Positions 43,967 through 56,226 of a stretch of DNA of 64,000 nucleotides are shown here, in pieces. A model generated the notes under the pieces. That model saw nothing but the letters and a program-made list of their open reading frames with translations, was not told the origin of the DNA and did not search any database. Each line of letters opens with the position of its first letter. Position 1 is the stretch's first letter. This DNA is from Panicum virgatum (lineage: Eukaryota; Streptophyta; Magnoliopsida; Poales; Poaceae): the NCBI RefSeq assembly GCF_016808335.1, contig NC_053146.1, positions 36,452,470 through 36,516,469 on the forward strand. The letters are read 5' to 3'. Both the position numbers and the translations under genes were made by a program.

Positions 43967-46293
43967 CTACTCTGCCATGTTCTTCAGAATCTCCTCAGCA
44001 ATCACTTCCGACTCCTTACAATAGTCCCAGAATTTCTCATCAGAGTAATTGGGAGCTATTCCTTTAGCTATGGGAGATAAGTTGAAGTGAGGCAAGTAAG
44101 ACTTAACAACTCTTATCATGTGAGCCAGATAATTCTTGGAAGTTGCCATCATGACATCAAAAATCTTCTGGGGAGCTTCTTCTAAACGCTCCACCAGGGA
44201 CTTGCTATTTGACGACCCCTCCTCAGAATCAATCACATACACAAGAGCTTGAGCTACTACTACTAGTCGAGTATGGTCTTCTGGAGAACCTGATGGGAAG
44301 ATATCTCAGTAATTGATTTGACAAAGCAAAATCAAGACAAAAATCGAATACTTACAGGCTTGGGAAGTCTGAAATTGCTTTTGAAGCTTGGAGTTTTCTT
44401 CCTGAAGCTTTGATCTTTCTTCTTCAAGATTCTTGATCTGGCACTTCATATCACAAATCTCCAGATGATGTTGTCGATTTGCTTCATAGAGCTTATTACG
44501 AGCAGCAAGGGACTCATCCAGTCATTTGCCAATCATGGCTTTCTGCTCCTCCAAGATCTTTTGGTTGTCTATAGTCTTATACAGAGCATGAGACTTTAGG
44601 AAAAATCGATTGGCTACATCCTGTAACATACAAGGCAAGTCTGATCAGACACAGATTACTACTCGACGATGACAAGTAGCGGCAGGAGACTCACCTTGAT
44701 AAATTTAAAGCTCCATTGCATACAATCTGCGAGCTTCTTCATGTTGTCTACAGTCAATAAAGGATCATCGAACAATTATTTCCCCAACTCTTCCTGGGCT
44801 GACTGAGGCATAGATTGGAAGGGAACCAGTCGAACGGAAGGACCTTTCGACCCTTCAGCCCCATTACCTCTGGATCCACTAGCATTGGATGCTCCTTCAG
44901 CAGTCGCAGGAGTATGATCAGGTGCTTTAGGGCTCGGTTCGCTTGGTTTTTCAGCTATGTCTACACTTGGCAAACTGGCAACTGGGGTCTCGATTAACCC
45001 AATTATAGGTGACTCGAGGGCTGATCGACTAGTTCCCTCCGAACCACTCGACATCCAGTTGTGGAAGTCTTGAACTTGATCTTTTTCATGAGTCGGAAGA
45101 TATTGGATTCTAGCCAAGTAAGATTCTGAATAAGAAAGCTGAGGCAAACAGGATAAAATCAACAGAATATTATATACTTACTGGCCGGCATCAAGACGAG
45201 GAACTTTTCTCTGCAACAAAGATCCGGGAGTGGCCTTCCGTTTCTTGCTATCACCAGAATCTGCATTTATAGAAGTCGGAGGCATACAATACCAGGACTT
45301 ATAATTTTTCTGCAGAAAGAAGCCAAGAATTAGTCAGAAGATCAAAAATGATTAATTACAAGTACTCAACATGGTTTTCAAAACACGTACCCAGGCATTC
45401 TCGGGAGGATTTTGTGCCCATAAGAGAATTGGAAGCGTCAAAGACTTGTCGAAGTTGTCGAGTACTTTGCAGCACCTCTTGATTACTTCAGATTGAGACA
45501 TTGGCTCTGGAGACATCCGGGTGGGATCTTGTTTACCTTCATATCTAAAACCAGGATGCTTTCGCAGCTGGAGAGGTTGCACGCGGCGACTAACAAATGA
45601 GAAGACCACATGATCTCTAGTGATTCCTTTGTTTTTAACAGTGGCAATAACACGAAGAATGGCTTCAACTTGCTTGCCACTAGGTCCTTTACTCGACCAA
45701 CTTTCTTGGATTTGGGGGGCGCCAGCAATCCTTTCTGGAAGCGGGGATTCAAAGTTCCCAACATGGAACCAGAACTTTTTCCATTCAGCTCCTTTACCCG
45801 TTGGATCATAAGCCAAGTACTCGCCTCGGGTTTCAGGCCGGAGTACCAATTCACATCCCCCGACGACGGCAGGATTGGTGGCGTTCGGGATAGGAACAAG
45901 GAAGAAGAAATGTTGAAAAAGGTGGAAATGGGGAAGAATTCAAAGGAATGCCTCACAGAAATGAGTGAAAATCGAAAGATGTAAGATGGATTGGGGAGTA
46001 AAATGGTGTAATTGGATTCCCCAAAATTGGAGCAGTTTATAGAAAAATTCCGACAAAGGAAGAGCGAGACCACGTTCCACAAAATCACGGAACGTAACAG
46101 TCTCAAGGGTATCTTCCATAGGGTAATCTTTCCCTTCACCAGCGCGCCATTGGATCACGCCCTGAGATTGGAGAAGACCCATATTCTCCAATTCTTGCAC
46201 CAACGACTCGGACATCTTGCTTTTACGCCAACCTGTGGACATATTGGCGACAGTTTCCTCTTCAACCTTGGATTTGTTCTTCTTGGGAGCCAT
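43967..46293 (-). pseudogene. Antisense extra ORF of the gypsy element (Transposase_28-like), spliced
   Basis: ATG 46291-46293 (MAPKKNKSK) on the strand opposite gag-pol. The first exon (46293-45391) encodes the 'putative gypsy type transposon' domain (PF04195): FRDFVERGLALPLSEFFYKLLQFWGIQLH broken here for length as FVERGLALPLSEFF and LLQFWGIQLH, HFCEAF, LRPETRGEYLAY, WFHVGN. It is interrupted by a single TGA at 45940-45942 and closes at a good donor (TGGGTACGTG). Further exon-like segments: 45309-45182, ~45142-44777 (Ser/Pro/Glu-rich), ~44700-44360 (heptad-like LEEERSKLQEENSKLQ) and ~44290-43967 (VVKSYLPHFNLSPIAKG, final stop). Function is unknown; such ORFs recur in Tat elements. Confidence 0.8.
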
Positions 46294-46901
46294 CTCAAAG
46301 TCACGAGTTTTGGCTCGAGGGCTACGAGAGGGGCTTTTGGAATCTAACTGAGAAGAGGCAAATGTGAATCTGAATATGACGGCGGCCAGGAGTGCAAAGA
46401 GGTAAAACCCTTAGAAGTTTTCAACCGGTTTTATATGGCATCTGATGGCAATTTCGTCAATATTTGGGATGCCAATGGATTCTTTCCTTTTCAGGGAAGT
46501 CTTCATTTTTGCCACGAGTTTACATTGATTCTTAAATCTAAATAAAGGGATTTAAATTCAAGACTCGGGGGCTGCGGAATATATGTATCAGAAATTTATT
46601 TTTTAATTTTTTTGAAAAATAAAGAAGAAGAAAAAGACTGAAGTGACCCTCAGCCTAATTCTACGATTCAACCTAAGGCTCGGGGGCTACTCCATATGGA
46701 GCGCGAGTACTTCGTGCATCATATATGATCAAGATTTTGGGGCTAGAGCACCTCACAGCCTCGAAGCAATCGGAAGTACTTGGAAGATTACTCGAGGTAC
46801 TCGCTTGAAGATTCAGAAGCACTCGATGAGATCTTTAGAGCACTCGGAGCACTCGAAGACATCTTCAGAAGTACTCAACGCCTGTAGGACTCGGCTACGA
46901 A

Positions 46902-46914
46902 GAGCTCGGGGGCT
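46902..46914 (+). other. Polypurine tract of the gypsy element
   Basis: GAGCTCGGGGGCT directly precedes the 3' LTR; position and G-run fit a gypsy PPT. Confidence 0.7.
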
Positions 46915-47330
46915 TGTCAGACCCGGGGCAGCGGGACTGCTCAGAGGCGTAGAATGTTCTAGAGTAAGGGATAGCTCATGGATCTACCTTACCTCTTTTG
47001 TAACTACCCGAATAGGCGTAGAAACTAACTGCAGTACAAGAAAACTACCCGATCGTGTTGTAGTAGGACTCCAACTGTACTCAGCTAGGACTTTCCATGT
47101 AACCCTGTCCCCCCGGATATATAAGGGCGGTCAGGGACCCCCTCGAAACATATCAACACCTAAGGCAATACAAACCACCACACATGACATAGGGTATTAC
47201 GCAACTCGCGGCCCGAACCTGTCTAAATGTTTGTGTTCCTTGCACCATCGAGTTCCAGAGCCGTCGATCCCTACCTACAAACCTTACTGCTAAGGGTATC
47301 TCTGAGCAAGCTTGGCGGTAAACACCGACA
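46915..47330 (+). repeat. 3' LTR of the gypsy element
   Basis: 416 bp, TGTCAG...CCGACA, about 94% identical to the 5' LTR; followed by the TSD GTCTC. Confidence 0.95.
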
Positions 47331-47335
47331 GTCTC

Positions 47336-48811
47336 CTCAGGTTATCGACTGGCGATGCACAGTCGACCTCGCCAAGAAAACTAATCCTTGCCTGCGAATC
47401 GAAGAACGCAAGCAAGAACAAGAAGAAATGCAACCAATTTGCAGATGAATGATTAAACTCACGAGTTGGGGTTCCACAAACCGATGAACGGCAAAACTAT
47501 ATCACACAGAATAATCTAAGCAAAACCTGCATCTAAACGGCGACGGCTACTGAGTTTATTAGCCTAGGGGCGAGCTAGGGTTGGGGCGCACCAGGGTGGG
47601 CGACCACAACATGGGCCAAAGGCCCATCACGATACAAGGCCAAGTTGGCCCAAAATAGGTGGCGCAACACCTTGTCGTGGTCACACAGAATGATCAACGG
47701 ACCTTCTAGAGCTAGGACCAGAACCAAAAGAACGGCGTCATCATCACCAGATATTGTCTCCCGATTTGTCTCCCGATTCCAATGTATCCAAAAACGCATC
47801 ATTTGGACATCATATGAAGGAGATATCATTGAAACCGTGTAGGGGTGTCGGCTGAATCCGAAGCGAACATGGCGAATGAGTTGGTGACGACTTGTAACTT
47901 GGGGAAGACGGCATGTGGCATGTATGTCGCGTGCTGATGCCCTCATCAGTCTGGAAATCAGAGGAAAGTACCATGCAACTTTCCTAGGAGTCCCCTTCCT
48001 CTCATTGTTGTCCTCTCCATCATCACCACCATCCTTTCGACGCTTGTACCTTGATGTTCCACATTCAGGGCAACGGTCCAGATCTTCATTCTCTCCACAA
48101 AGCAGGACACAACTATTATAGCATGCATGAATTTTTTTCAATTTTCAATCCCACTGGACACACAATCTGCTTGGCCTTGTACACAGTATCCGGGAGCACG
48201 TTTCCCTCTTGTAGCATATCCTTCAGGAGAAGAAGCAATCCTTTGAAACTCTTGTCCGTCCAACCATGAGCAGCCTTTAGTTGCAAAAGCTTCGAGTCCC
48301 CGGTTACCCACGAGTACTTCTCACAATGGGGATAAAGAGGTTTTTTGGAATCTTCAACAAATTGCCTGTACTTGCGCAGGTCAGCTTCCGTCATCTCCTC
48401 TTCTTCTCCCCTTACATCATGGATCATGTCTTCAACATTGTCGACCAACGCATCAAACTGGTCATCATTGCACTCCAAAATGCATTTCTCATCATAAGCT
48501 TGACCATCATCCCCATCCTGATCACCATCCTGCCTTTCCCTGTGGTTTGGCCCTTCTTAACGGGATTCCCCCCTTTTGTTAGGCCCTTCCTCTCCGTGCT
48601 TATTCCAACAAGTGTAATTTGGTACAAATCCACGAATGATCAAGTGTGCATATCATTTCTTATCATTTCTGCAATCAAGGCACGGACATTAGATTGTTGT
48701 TTTAGACCTTGCTTCCATGTCGGCCCTCGCAATCTCCATGAAAGACTTCAACCCTCTCAAGTACTGCGGACAACAATGGCTAGGAAGGCCCATCCAACTC
48801 TTATCCTCCAT
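47336..48811 (-). pseudogene. CACTA-2 TNP2 transposase, 5' half
   Basis: The minus-strand ATG at 48809-48811 starts MEDKSWMGLPSHCC. Transposase-associated domain (48811-48560) has CPCLDCRN and FVPNYTCWNKHGEEG, with in-frame stops before and after CPCLDCRN. The TNP2 start (48390-47930) includes HGWTDKSFKGLL, KKIHACYNSCVLL, DRCPECGTSRY and KVAWYFPLISRLMR. A frameshift lies in the T7 (A7 on the coding strand) run at 48132-48138. The reading is lost after ~47,920 before the gypsy insertion at 47335; the rest of the gene resumes at 35066. Confidence 0.85.
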
Positions 48812-49006
48812 CTACATCTGTAAGAACACAAGATTTTCCAACAATTAAGTAAAGAGGAGGGGGAGGAAAGAAAGGAGAGGGACTGGGGGAACAATTTGGG
48901 GCACTAAACTTGCACGACCTCAAAATCGCCCAAAATGGCCGCCGCCGTTGCAGCCGCCGCCTACTGGGAACCCTGCCCGAGCGGCGGGTGCTAGTAGGTC
49001 AGGCTC

Positions 49007-49362
49007 AAAGGTGACTGCAATCAATTAGACCCATCACCTATGTGCACTAAAAAGGTGATGAGCTTCATTAAGGACCGTCACCTGTACCTACGTGAACAAC
49101 GCCCGTCACCTATGATACTATTATAAGTGACGGGCTACAAATATAGCCCGTCACCTGTATTATAGGTAACGGGCTTCATGAGATGCGTCACCTTTCCTCT
49201 GTCAAAGGTGACGGGCCACTTTTTGCCGAGGCATAATCGGGGGCTCTAGGAGAATAAAAGGTGACGCGCCTCATCTGTGCCGTCACCTTTCATATTTGGG
49301 TGACGCGCAACAAAGTCGCGTCACCTTTGTGCGCGTCACTATAGGGCGGTTCTTACATAGTG
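49007..49362. repeat. CACTA-2 right subterminal hairpins and terminal inverted repeat
   Basis: Repeated AGGTGACGGGC/GCCCGTCACCT inverted pairs (49050-49350). The terminus, read inverted, starts CACTATGTAAGAACCGCC. The next bases are TAG, also the first bases of segment A in unit 1. Confidence 0.92.
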
Positions 49363-50458
49363 TAGCCACCTACGCATGGCATAACTTCTTTTTGTGTGTG
49401 TGCGCGCGCATGAATTGAATAAACACATGGCATAACTTGCATCCGTTAAAAGTTGAAGGTATAGATACTTGCCTTAGAGGCTTCCGTTTAAGAAAGTATA
49501 TAAGAAGTCTTTGTTAATAAAGACCAAACTTATGATTTGATAGGGCAAGTACATTGGTGTCGTCTCATAGACAGTCTCATTCGTTGACAAGCTATATATC
49601 TTGAGACGATTAATCACCGATCTCATACAATGGGTTGTCTTTTTAAGTGGTATCGTAGTAATTACATGACCCCTTAATTTATAAATGAAACAATTAATTG
49701 TATATATAAAAAAGGGAAAGTTATGAGTTGCATGACAACCACAACTCGTACAATAGTGCATAAGTGGTCTCATACTCCTAAATTGTTTTAGCTCATGAGG
49801 CAGTTGCTCTATGTCTATCACCTCCATGCCAGCAAGAATCCTACATGGCATTGCATGAGACGGATTATGAGACCGTTGATGTGTATGGCAATGTAGTTTT
49901 CCTAACGTGACCAAAGATACATTTGGGCGTGCACGTTCAGTAGCGTGCCAATAACAAAAATAGTGGTTGTATAGTAGTAATCTCCTTTGTCCTTTCCACG
50001 AACTTGGCTTAATCTTATCAGCTACTTAATCCATCTCACATTGTAGGTCATTTTAGTTTTTCTAGATACATTGTGTTTGCTATATGTCTAGACATGGCGT
50101 ATATCTAAGTGCATAGCAATATGAATATATCTAGAAAAGTTAAAACGACCTATAATTTGAAAAAGAGGAAGTAGCTTTCCAGTGTGGACAAAATTGAAGA
50201 GTGAGCGGAGTGGAATTCCTGGGGAAACTTGCTTTGGGACCAGCCAGGTCCTCTTTGATGAAAAAAAGGAAAAGATAATTTAAAGATGAAAATGGGCCAA
50301 GACCAAAGAAATAAAGCTGTAAATATCACTCCTATTCTACGCAATCGATCTTCATTGGTGGAATTTGAAACGGCTGAAGGGGGAAAATACGCTGATGTCC
50401 CTATTGTGTAAGCTAAATGCATATTTGTCCTTATTTGATGAACTCTATTTGTTTACCC
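49363..50458. repeat. Start of tandem unit 2 (segment A'), uninserted for CACTA-1
   Basis: Matches 13346-14439 at about 96-97%. At 50450-50462 it reads GTTTACCCCCATG with no transposon, giving the empty site for CACTA-1. No gene. Confidence 0.92.
50029..50172. mobile_element. Stowaway-type MITE, unit 2 copy
   Basis: Counterpart of 14007-14152, flanked by TA on both sides. It was present before the duplication. Confidence 0.78.
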
Positions 50459-52603
50459 CCATGCTTTTGGAATCTGAAGCTTTAATTTTGTTTGCCCGCT
50501 GCTCCGTGAAGTTGACTTAAAGGTGTTAACTGTTCAACAAAAAGACAGTTCTATACCCATAGGAATCTGCCCTTGGTTTTTCATTCGCCCTTGCAAAGCT
50601 GTACTCATTTTGGCATCGTGGGTTGTAATTAAATTTTAGAAGATATTTAAATACATGTACAAAGAAAGGTTCAATATTTCATACTTGATTGAAATTTGAA
50701 AAAAAATTATAGCAATTCAAAGCCTTGGCCCAGCTACTTGGGGGCCCCTCCGTTTGGGGGGCCCTGTGCCGTCGCCAAGCTGGCCCGGGGCCATCGACGG
50801 GCCTGTTCCCTTTCAAAAAGGAGAAGAAGAGAAATAAAGAAGGTGCCAGACACTTTGATAAAGGCATGAAGCCTAAAGGATCGGAGGTTGCAGATGATTG
50901 GCGTGCATGATTATGGACCCAGCTAGTCACAAAAACAAAGATTATGGACCCAGCTCACGTACCACCAGCAACGGCCGCGCCTGCAAGGGCCGACGCCTCG
51001 CCAGCCGTTGTCGTGCCAAAGGTGTGGTCGACGACTTGCTATCTGTCCTCACACCCAGTCGTGGTCAACACCCCGCCGCCCATCGTCGTGCCCCGCGCAC
51101 CGGGGGTTAAAATAGGTGCCTGGTTTTTTTAAGACGAATCTAGGTAGTTTAATTCCAAAATATTAGAAAAAAAACTGACCTGTTTGGATATCATCCCGTT
51201 TCCAAAGCCAGATTCTCAAAAACTAAACTAGGTGGATCCAAACCGGGCCTATATATCCATCTGTATGTCTTTCTAGATCTTTTAATTTTTGTAGCGCCTG
51301 CATCCGAGCTATATACTTTATACCCTAAATCTGGAATCTAATCTTTCATGACGTGAATATGTGCTAGTATACTTTTTATCTGGAATCTATTCTCTCATGA
51401 TGTGAATATGTGTGGTGTTAGTGGACTGACAGAGTGAGCTGTAAAGGTCGAAAAAAAAAGGATCCATCTGCGAGTGGTTCGGCTTTTTCCTAAGCAAGGA
51501 CGGAACCGTCGAGTGAGGATTGGCTGAACGTGTTTTTGCTCCTCGTGGTGGAGTACTCTTTTAATTATTCACTCTATTTTTGCCTCAGGATGTGATCGGG
51601 ATTAAGGCGTGTGTCGATAGGGCGGGGGGGGGGGGGGGGGGGGGGGGCTCAAGGGATTCATTCTTTTTCGCACTAATGGAGGACATGAATTCAGAGCAAA
51701 TTATCTATGTTACAGTCTATTAAAAAAAGGACTTGTTTAAAGAAATTATTCTGCTAAAGAATAGGCTCGCCTATAAATAGAAGCTTCGGCGCACTCTATT
51801 TTGCGGGACAAGAAAGAAAGAGTCAAAGCCATACTGCCAGGGAGTCCCATTGAAACGCGGGACATAAACTCATATATAGTGTAGTTTCTATGATTTGGTT
51901 TTTCAAGTAGTATAGTTTTCTCAAGAAACCGGAAAAAGATAAGTGTAGATAAGTAAGAAGGGGCCCTTAGTGAGTGTGTATAGGTTTCTGAGTCAGAAGA
52001 TTCTCGGAGACTAGGGTGAATAGTTCCACCTGCTTGTTTGGGGGCTCCACAGTGCAAATTAATAAGCCGTCCAACATTTGCAACAGGAAATTGGAATTAA
52101 ATGGCAAATTGGCCTACAGCTAGTTATGTTTTTTTTTTGTCCTGAGGCGTCAAAAAAAAAATCCGATACTCCCTCTGGTTCTCTAAAACAAGTGGTTTTG
52201 AGGTTGTCCTAAGTCAAACATTTTAAACTTAGACTAAAATAGATCTTTTTGTGTTGAGTTTCGAAATATGAAAGTGATGTAAGTAGATTCGTAATGAAAT
52301 ATATTTTCATAAAAGTATATACTTTGACTATATTTTGTGAATATTTTATAAAAAAGTAGTGGTCAAAATTGTTTCTTAGAGACTGTGTCATTGTCCAAAA
52401 CAACTTCTTGTTCTAGGAACTGGAGGGAGTAGGAGGAAACTACTAGTAGTATATAAACAAAGAAGGAGGCAAGCTTATAACGTCTACCAAGAAGGAGGCC
52501 AGTTTTTATCTAATAGCCACGAGCTGCTGCTTCTCCAATCTCTCCTTGTCATCCCGGATGCCCTAGCAAGAAGTAGAGGCAGTCAAACGATGAGTGTATG
52601 CAC

Positions 52604-52675
<72 letters not shown>

Positions 52676-52699
52676 ATATTACATTTGACTAAGGCTTAC
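50459..52699. repeat. Segment B' of tandem unit 2, no gene
   Basis: Counterpart of 26725-28970. Includes G24 at 51624-51647 and a (AC)n(TA)n microsatellite at 52605-52675 whose lengths differ from unit 1. Confidence 0.8.
52169..52429. mobile_element. Stowaway MITE, unit 2 copy
   Basis: Counterpart of 28432-28692 with the same TA flanks. Confidence 0.92.
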
Positions 52700-55457
52700 T
52701 TTTACTCCTTGATTTTTGAAAGTTGCAGTAATCCGGATCATGTGGTATGCAACATAGAACCCGCATTCATTTCCAGATCCTTGTTGCATGCACTGCACAA
52801 GATGATATAGTGTTAGGTCAAATATATTTGTTCAAATCATGAAAAGATAGAATGCGCGCCGTTAGAGATATATTGAAAAATCGGTCACGTGTGTCAATGG
52901 TTTTCGGAAGATGGTGGTCGGCTCGAAAGGAGGAGAAACCACTGCATTAGGCGTTATGGATGTCGTTAGCTGCAAAATATGTGACCGGTCGCAAATGAGA
53001 AAATTGCAAATGTGGTAAGTCAGAGATATACCGATCGATAACTGTCTTGATGCTGGTGTAGTCCCTGCCGTAGTCGTTGCGTGGTCTAGCAGAGTCCAAG
53101 TACCACACTTTTTCCCACATCGGACAGATGACGACTAGCAAATAGTGGGAGCCTGTGTGGTGCGCGGCAAGAACACAACCTACATCGTTAGACTTCAAGA
53201 CATCTTCGATGGTCTTTGCTACATGGTCCGGGTCTTGATTGATGACGGTGGCTGAGAAGGATTGGGGGTCAATGAAAGCAACACCGAGGTGACGTTCCTT
53301 TGATTGTTTGTTTAATTGCCTACATACAAATATATTAGTTTTTAGGTAGCTGACATAGGTGATTATGAAGTAATACAAGAATGATTGTGAATAATCATTT
53401 GTACTATATATACTCACAGTGTCAAGCAACGAATGAGTGAGACGTCCAAGGCATCGAGGTTGAAGACGTTGTAGAGATCAGACCATGCAACAGAGAAATA
53501 ATTAGGCCCACTGTGCAAGTCCCCCTTCTTGAATTCACCCACGATTGACCGCCCTTCGTTCATGCCATGGGTAATGTAGTGTTTGTGGAGTCCCCTGGTA
53601 TTCACCCCTGCAGCGTCTAGATCCTCCGCTGTCATCATTGGCTTGCCCATTACAAACTTGGGGTGAGCAGAAGTCCATGCACTCTTTGCTTGGGGTTCAT
53701 TGGGTGCCGCCTTACCCTTGGCTTCCTTTGCCTTTTTTGCTGCTGCCGCATTACCCTTGCCTTTTTCTTTGGGGTGCTTCATCCCTTTTTCTTTGGGGGC
53801 TCGTTGCAGTGTCAGCTTTCACAAGTTCAGGCGTTGGGGTGCGTGGCCGCTTTTGTGAACCAGTAGCTGAGGGTTGTCCTAAAGATGATGCAGTGGACCG
53901 ACCAAGGGGGCAGGATCCTAATTGCACTTTTCTTCCACTGGATCTGCATGTTACGGGCATCCCCCAAAGTAAAAATATTGGCAGCTGTCTTCGGGACATC
54001 GAGAGGGAAGGGTTCTGCATTTGGATGGACGTGATCAATCTTCACCATGACATACCCATCCTGCACTGACACCGTGTTGCAGACCTTGTCCTCGGTAGCA
54101 CAAACCCCTGTGCTAGCTCCATCAACAATATTGAGAAACCTCCAACTTTAAGGCTGCAGGCAGTTGGACCATTTAGCTGGTCAAATGTGTCGAATGTGTC
54201 CTGCTCATCATGGCTAGAATGCAGGCATTTGTCGGGGCCACCACGGGGGAGGGGGAGGGTGAGGACGGTGCACCTACTGCTCCTTCAAGTTGCCTATGTT
54301 CTAGTTGCTGATCCACCTCCTTAGAGACGCAACTGCTCTTGCCATGGGACGCACCTAATGCTGTGTCAACATCAATACCCGCTGCCCTGAGCTTCCCAAA
54401 TATTTCATCCATTATCTCTCTTTTCAATCGCTCCGGATCCACAGATGTCCTTTTCTTCTTCTTCCACAAGGCTTCATTTTCTGGTCCGAAGCCTCCCTTC
54501 CAACCCTTCAAACTAGAGACTCCAGCACGCGACCTCTGTGCTCTAGCGTATCAATGGCAGTGGACAGGATGTCATGTTCTCTTGCACCGCTCTCTTTATC
54601 CTTCAGCTCGATCACCCGGTCGGCTAGCCTCTTGGTACCGTTGCTACCCCAGGTGATTTCCTAGGTGGATCGTGTTGGATCAGCCCTGGCCCTTAAATAT
54701 GGCGCTGACCGTCCAGAAAACTGTTTCCAAGGGTTCTCAGACCCCGCCACATCCATTGCCTCATCCTCTTTGCGACACTTCCCCTTCTCCTTCCCAGCAT
54801 AGCCCTCTGGACCTAGGGATGGTTGTCCGTGATCCTACCACTAAGGTTCTTGAACTGCCCACTCTTCTCTAAGAACTGCTCAGAGGTGGTATTCTCGATG
54901 AACGTCTCCCAGTCTCGATGATCCAAGTGCTTGTGCATGTCGAAGGGCTCCGTGCCATTGTTGGCAAAATTTCATACCAGAGTGGACTTGAAGTGCCTGT
55001 GGAGCTTACAGATTGACTTCAATGCAGTTCATCTTACAAGATTCATTTGTGCCTTAGTTGTGCCCTCAGGAAACTCCAAGAATTGCGGAATGATCTCGAA
55101 GAAGGCCTATCGTGTGGGCTCGTCCATAGCATCAAAATTGACATTGATTCCAACCCTTTTTCCGGCGATTAATCCACAGAGCATTCGCCACCGTTTCAGA
55201 CCAGCATCATCAGTTGCGACCCTGTCGCTGTCGATGCCCTCAGCTTTTACGACGTCTGTTGGTCACTTTGTCTGTGTTCTTGGCTTCCTAGGTTGGGAGG
55301 TGCTACATGCAGCTGTCTGTCCCGATGGCGCTAGTTGTGAACTTGAATTCTTAGAGTTGGAGAATCCAGTTTTAGACATGGCTGCTTGTAGTGATCCTAA
55401 AAAATTATTTAGCATTTCAAAAAAGGTCAATCCATCCCCCATATCATCATTTGCCAA
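52700..55457 (-). pseudogene. CACTA-2 tnpA-like/Ulp1-protease gene, unit 2
   Basis: Counterpart of 28971-31729. The Cys exon (QQGSGNECGFYV) is 52700-52792 and the His/Asp exon (SHYLLVV, YLDSAR) lies within 52947-53429. Same disruptions as unit 1. One G fewer in the run near 53798 and a few substitutions are the only differences noticed. Confidence 0.75.
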
Positions 55458-55935
55458 AAATGGTCACGAATGAACACAAAAAAAAAGAAAAAGAAAGAAG
55501 GCCTCTGATAATTACCAAGAGCTGAGGAGGTGGAGGTCGAGGCTGGAGACGACGGGCGCGACGAGGAGGCTGCGGCGGGCATGCGCCTAGTGGCGCGAGG
55601 CCCGGACCTCAATCTTGACTACGGGCGGGGGCTCAGGGCTGGCGGACGGGTGCCTGGTGTCGCGACGGCGGTGGATCTGCGGCAGCAGGTGGGCTCCGAG
55701 AAGTGGCGCGTGGAGGAGGCGCGACCGGAGGAGGCGAGCGCACGACAGCAGGAGGTGAGGCGGCAAGCGCGCGACAGGAGGAGGCGAGGCCGCAAGCACA
55801 TGGCAGGAGGAGGGGATGTGGTGGCGAGCGCGACCGGAGCAGGTGAGCGTGACAGGATCAGGGGATGATGAGGCAGATGAGGGTTTGAAATGGGAGACGA
55901 TAATGGGTGCTGAGATGTGGATCTGGTTACGCGAG

Positions 55936-56055
55936 AGGTGACGGGCCACATGCTTTGCCCGTCACTTTTGTCTGAGAGGTGACGGGCTACTTAAGTGGTC
56001 CGTCACCTTCCCAGTCTACTATAGGTGACGGGCTATATTTGTTGCCCGTCGCCTT
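55936..56055. repeat. Internal CACTA-2 hairpin cluster, unit 2
   Basis: Same three AGGTGACGGG hairpins as 32208-32327, upstream of the unit 2 tnpA/Ulp1 gene. Confidence 0.88.
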
Positions 56056-56226
56056 TGATGCATCACCAGATAGTAAGTTTAGACAAAAGAATTCAGAATT
56101 TGGGACGTCAGAATACATTGTCATACATTCAGATAGCAAGTTCAGACAACACTTAAAATGTACATTACACTAGAAATATATTACATCAAAATACATTGTC
56201 ATACATTTATAGTTGGTTCCTTTACA

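Larger units (their letters stand above)
35072..47330 (+). mobile_element. Ty3/gypsy (Tat-lineage) retrotransposon, 12.26 kb, TSD GTCTC
   Basis: LTRs at 35072-35486 and 46915-47330 are flanked by GTCTC (35067-35071 and 47331-47335). Internal order is gag, protease, RT, RNase H, integrase (gypsy order). A ~5-kb region before the 3' LTR holds an antisense ORF, the hallmark of Tat-lineage plant elements. LTRs differ at about 25 positions in 415 (~6%). Inserted in the TNP2 gene of CACTA-2. All frames have stops. Confidence 0.95.
28971..49362 (-). mobile_element. CACTA transposon CACTA-2, split by a nested gypsy element
   Basis: The right terminus is explicit: inverted, the element begins CACTATGTAAGAACC at 49362 and carries AGGTGACGGGC hairpins inward. 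Its genes run leftward: TNP2 transposase (48811 to 32499, interrupted by the gypsy at 35072-47330), an internal hairpin cluster, then a tnpA/Ulp1 gene. The left terminus is not found; 28971 is only the last recognised exon, and the true end lies further left or was lost. Removing gypsy and one TSD restores continuity of the TNP2 gene. Confidence 0.85.
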
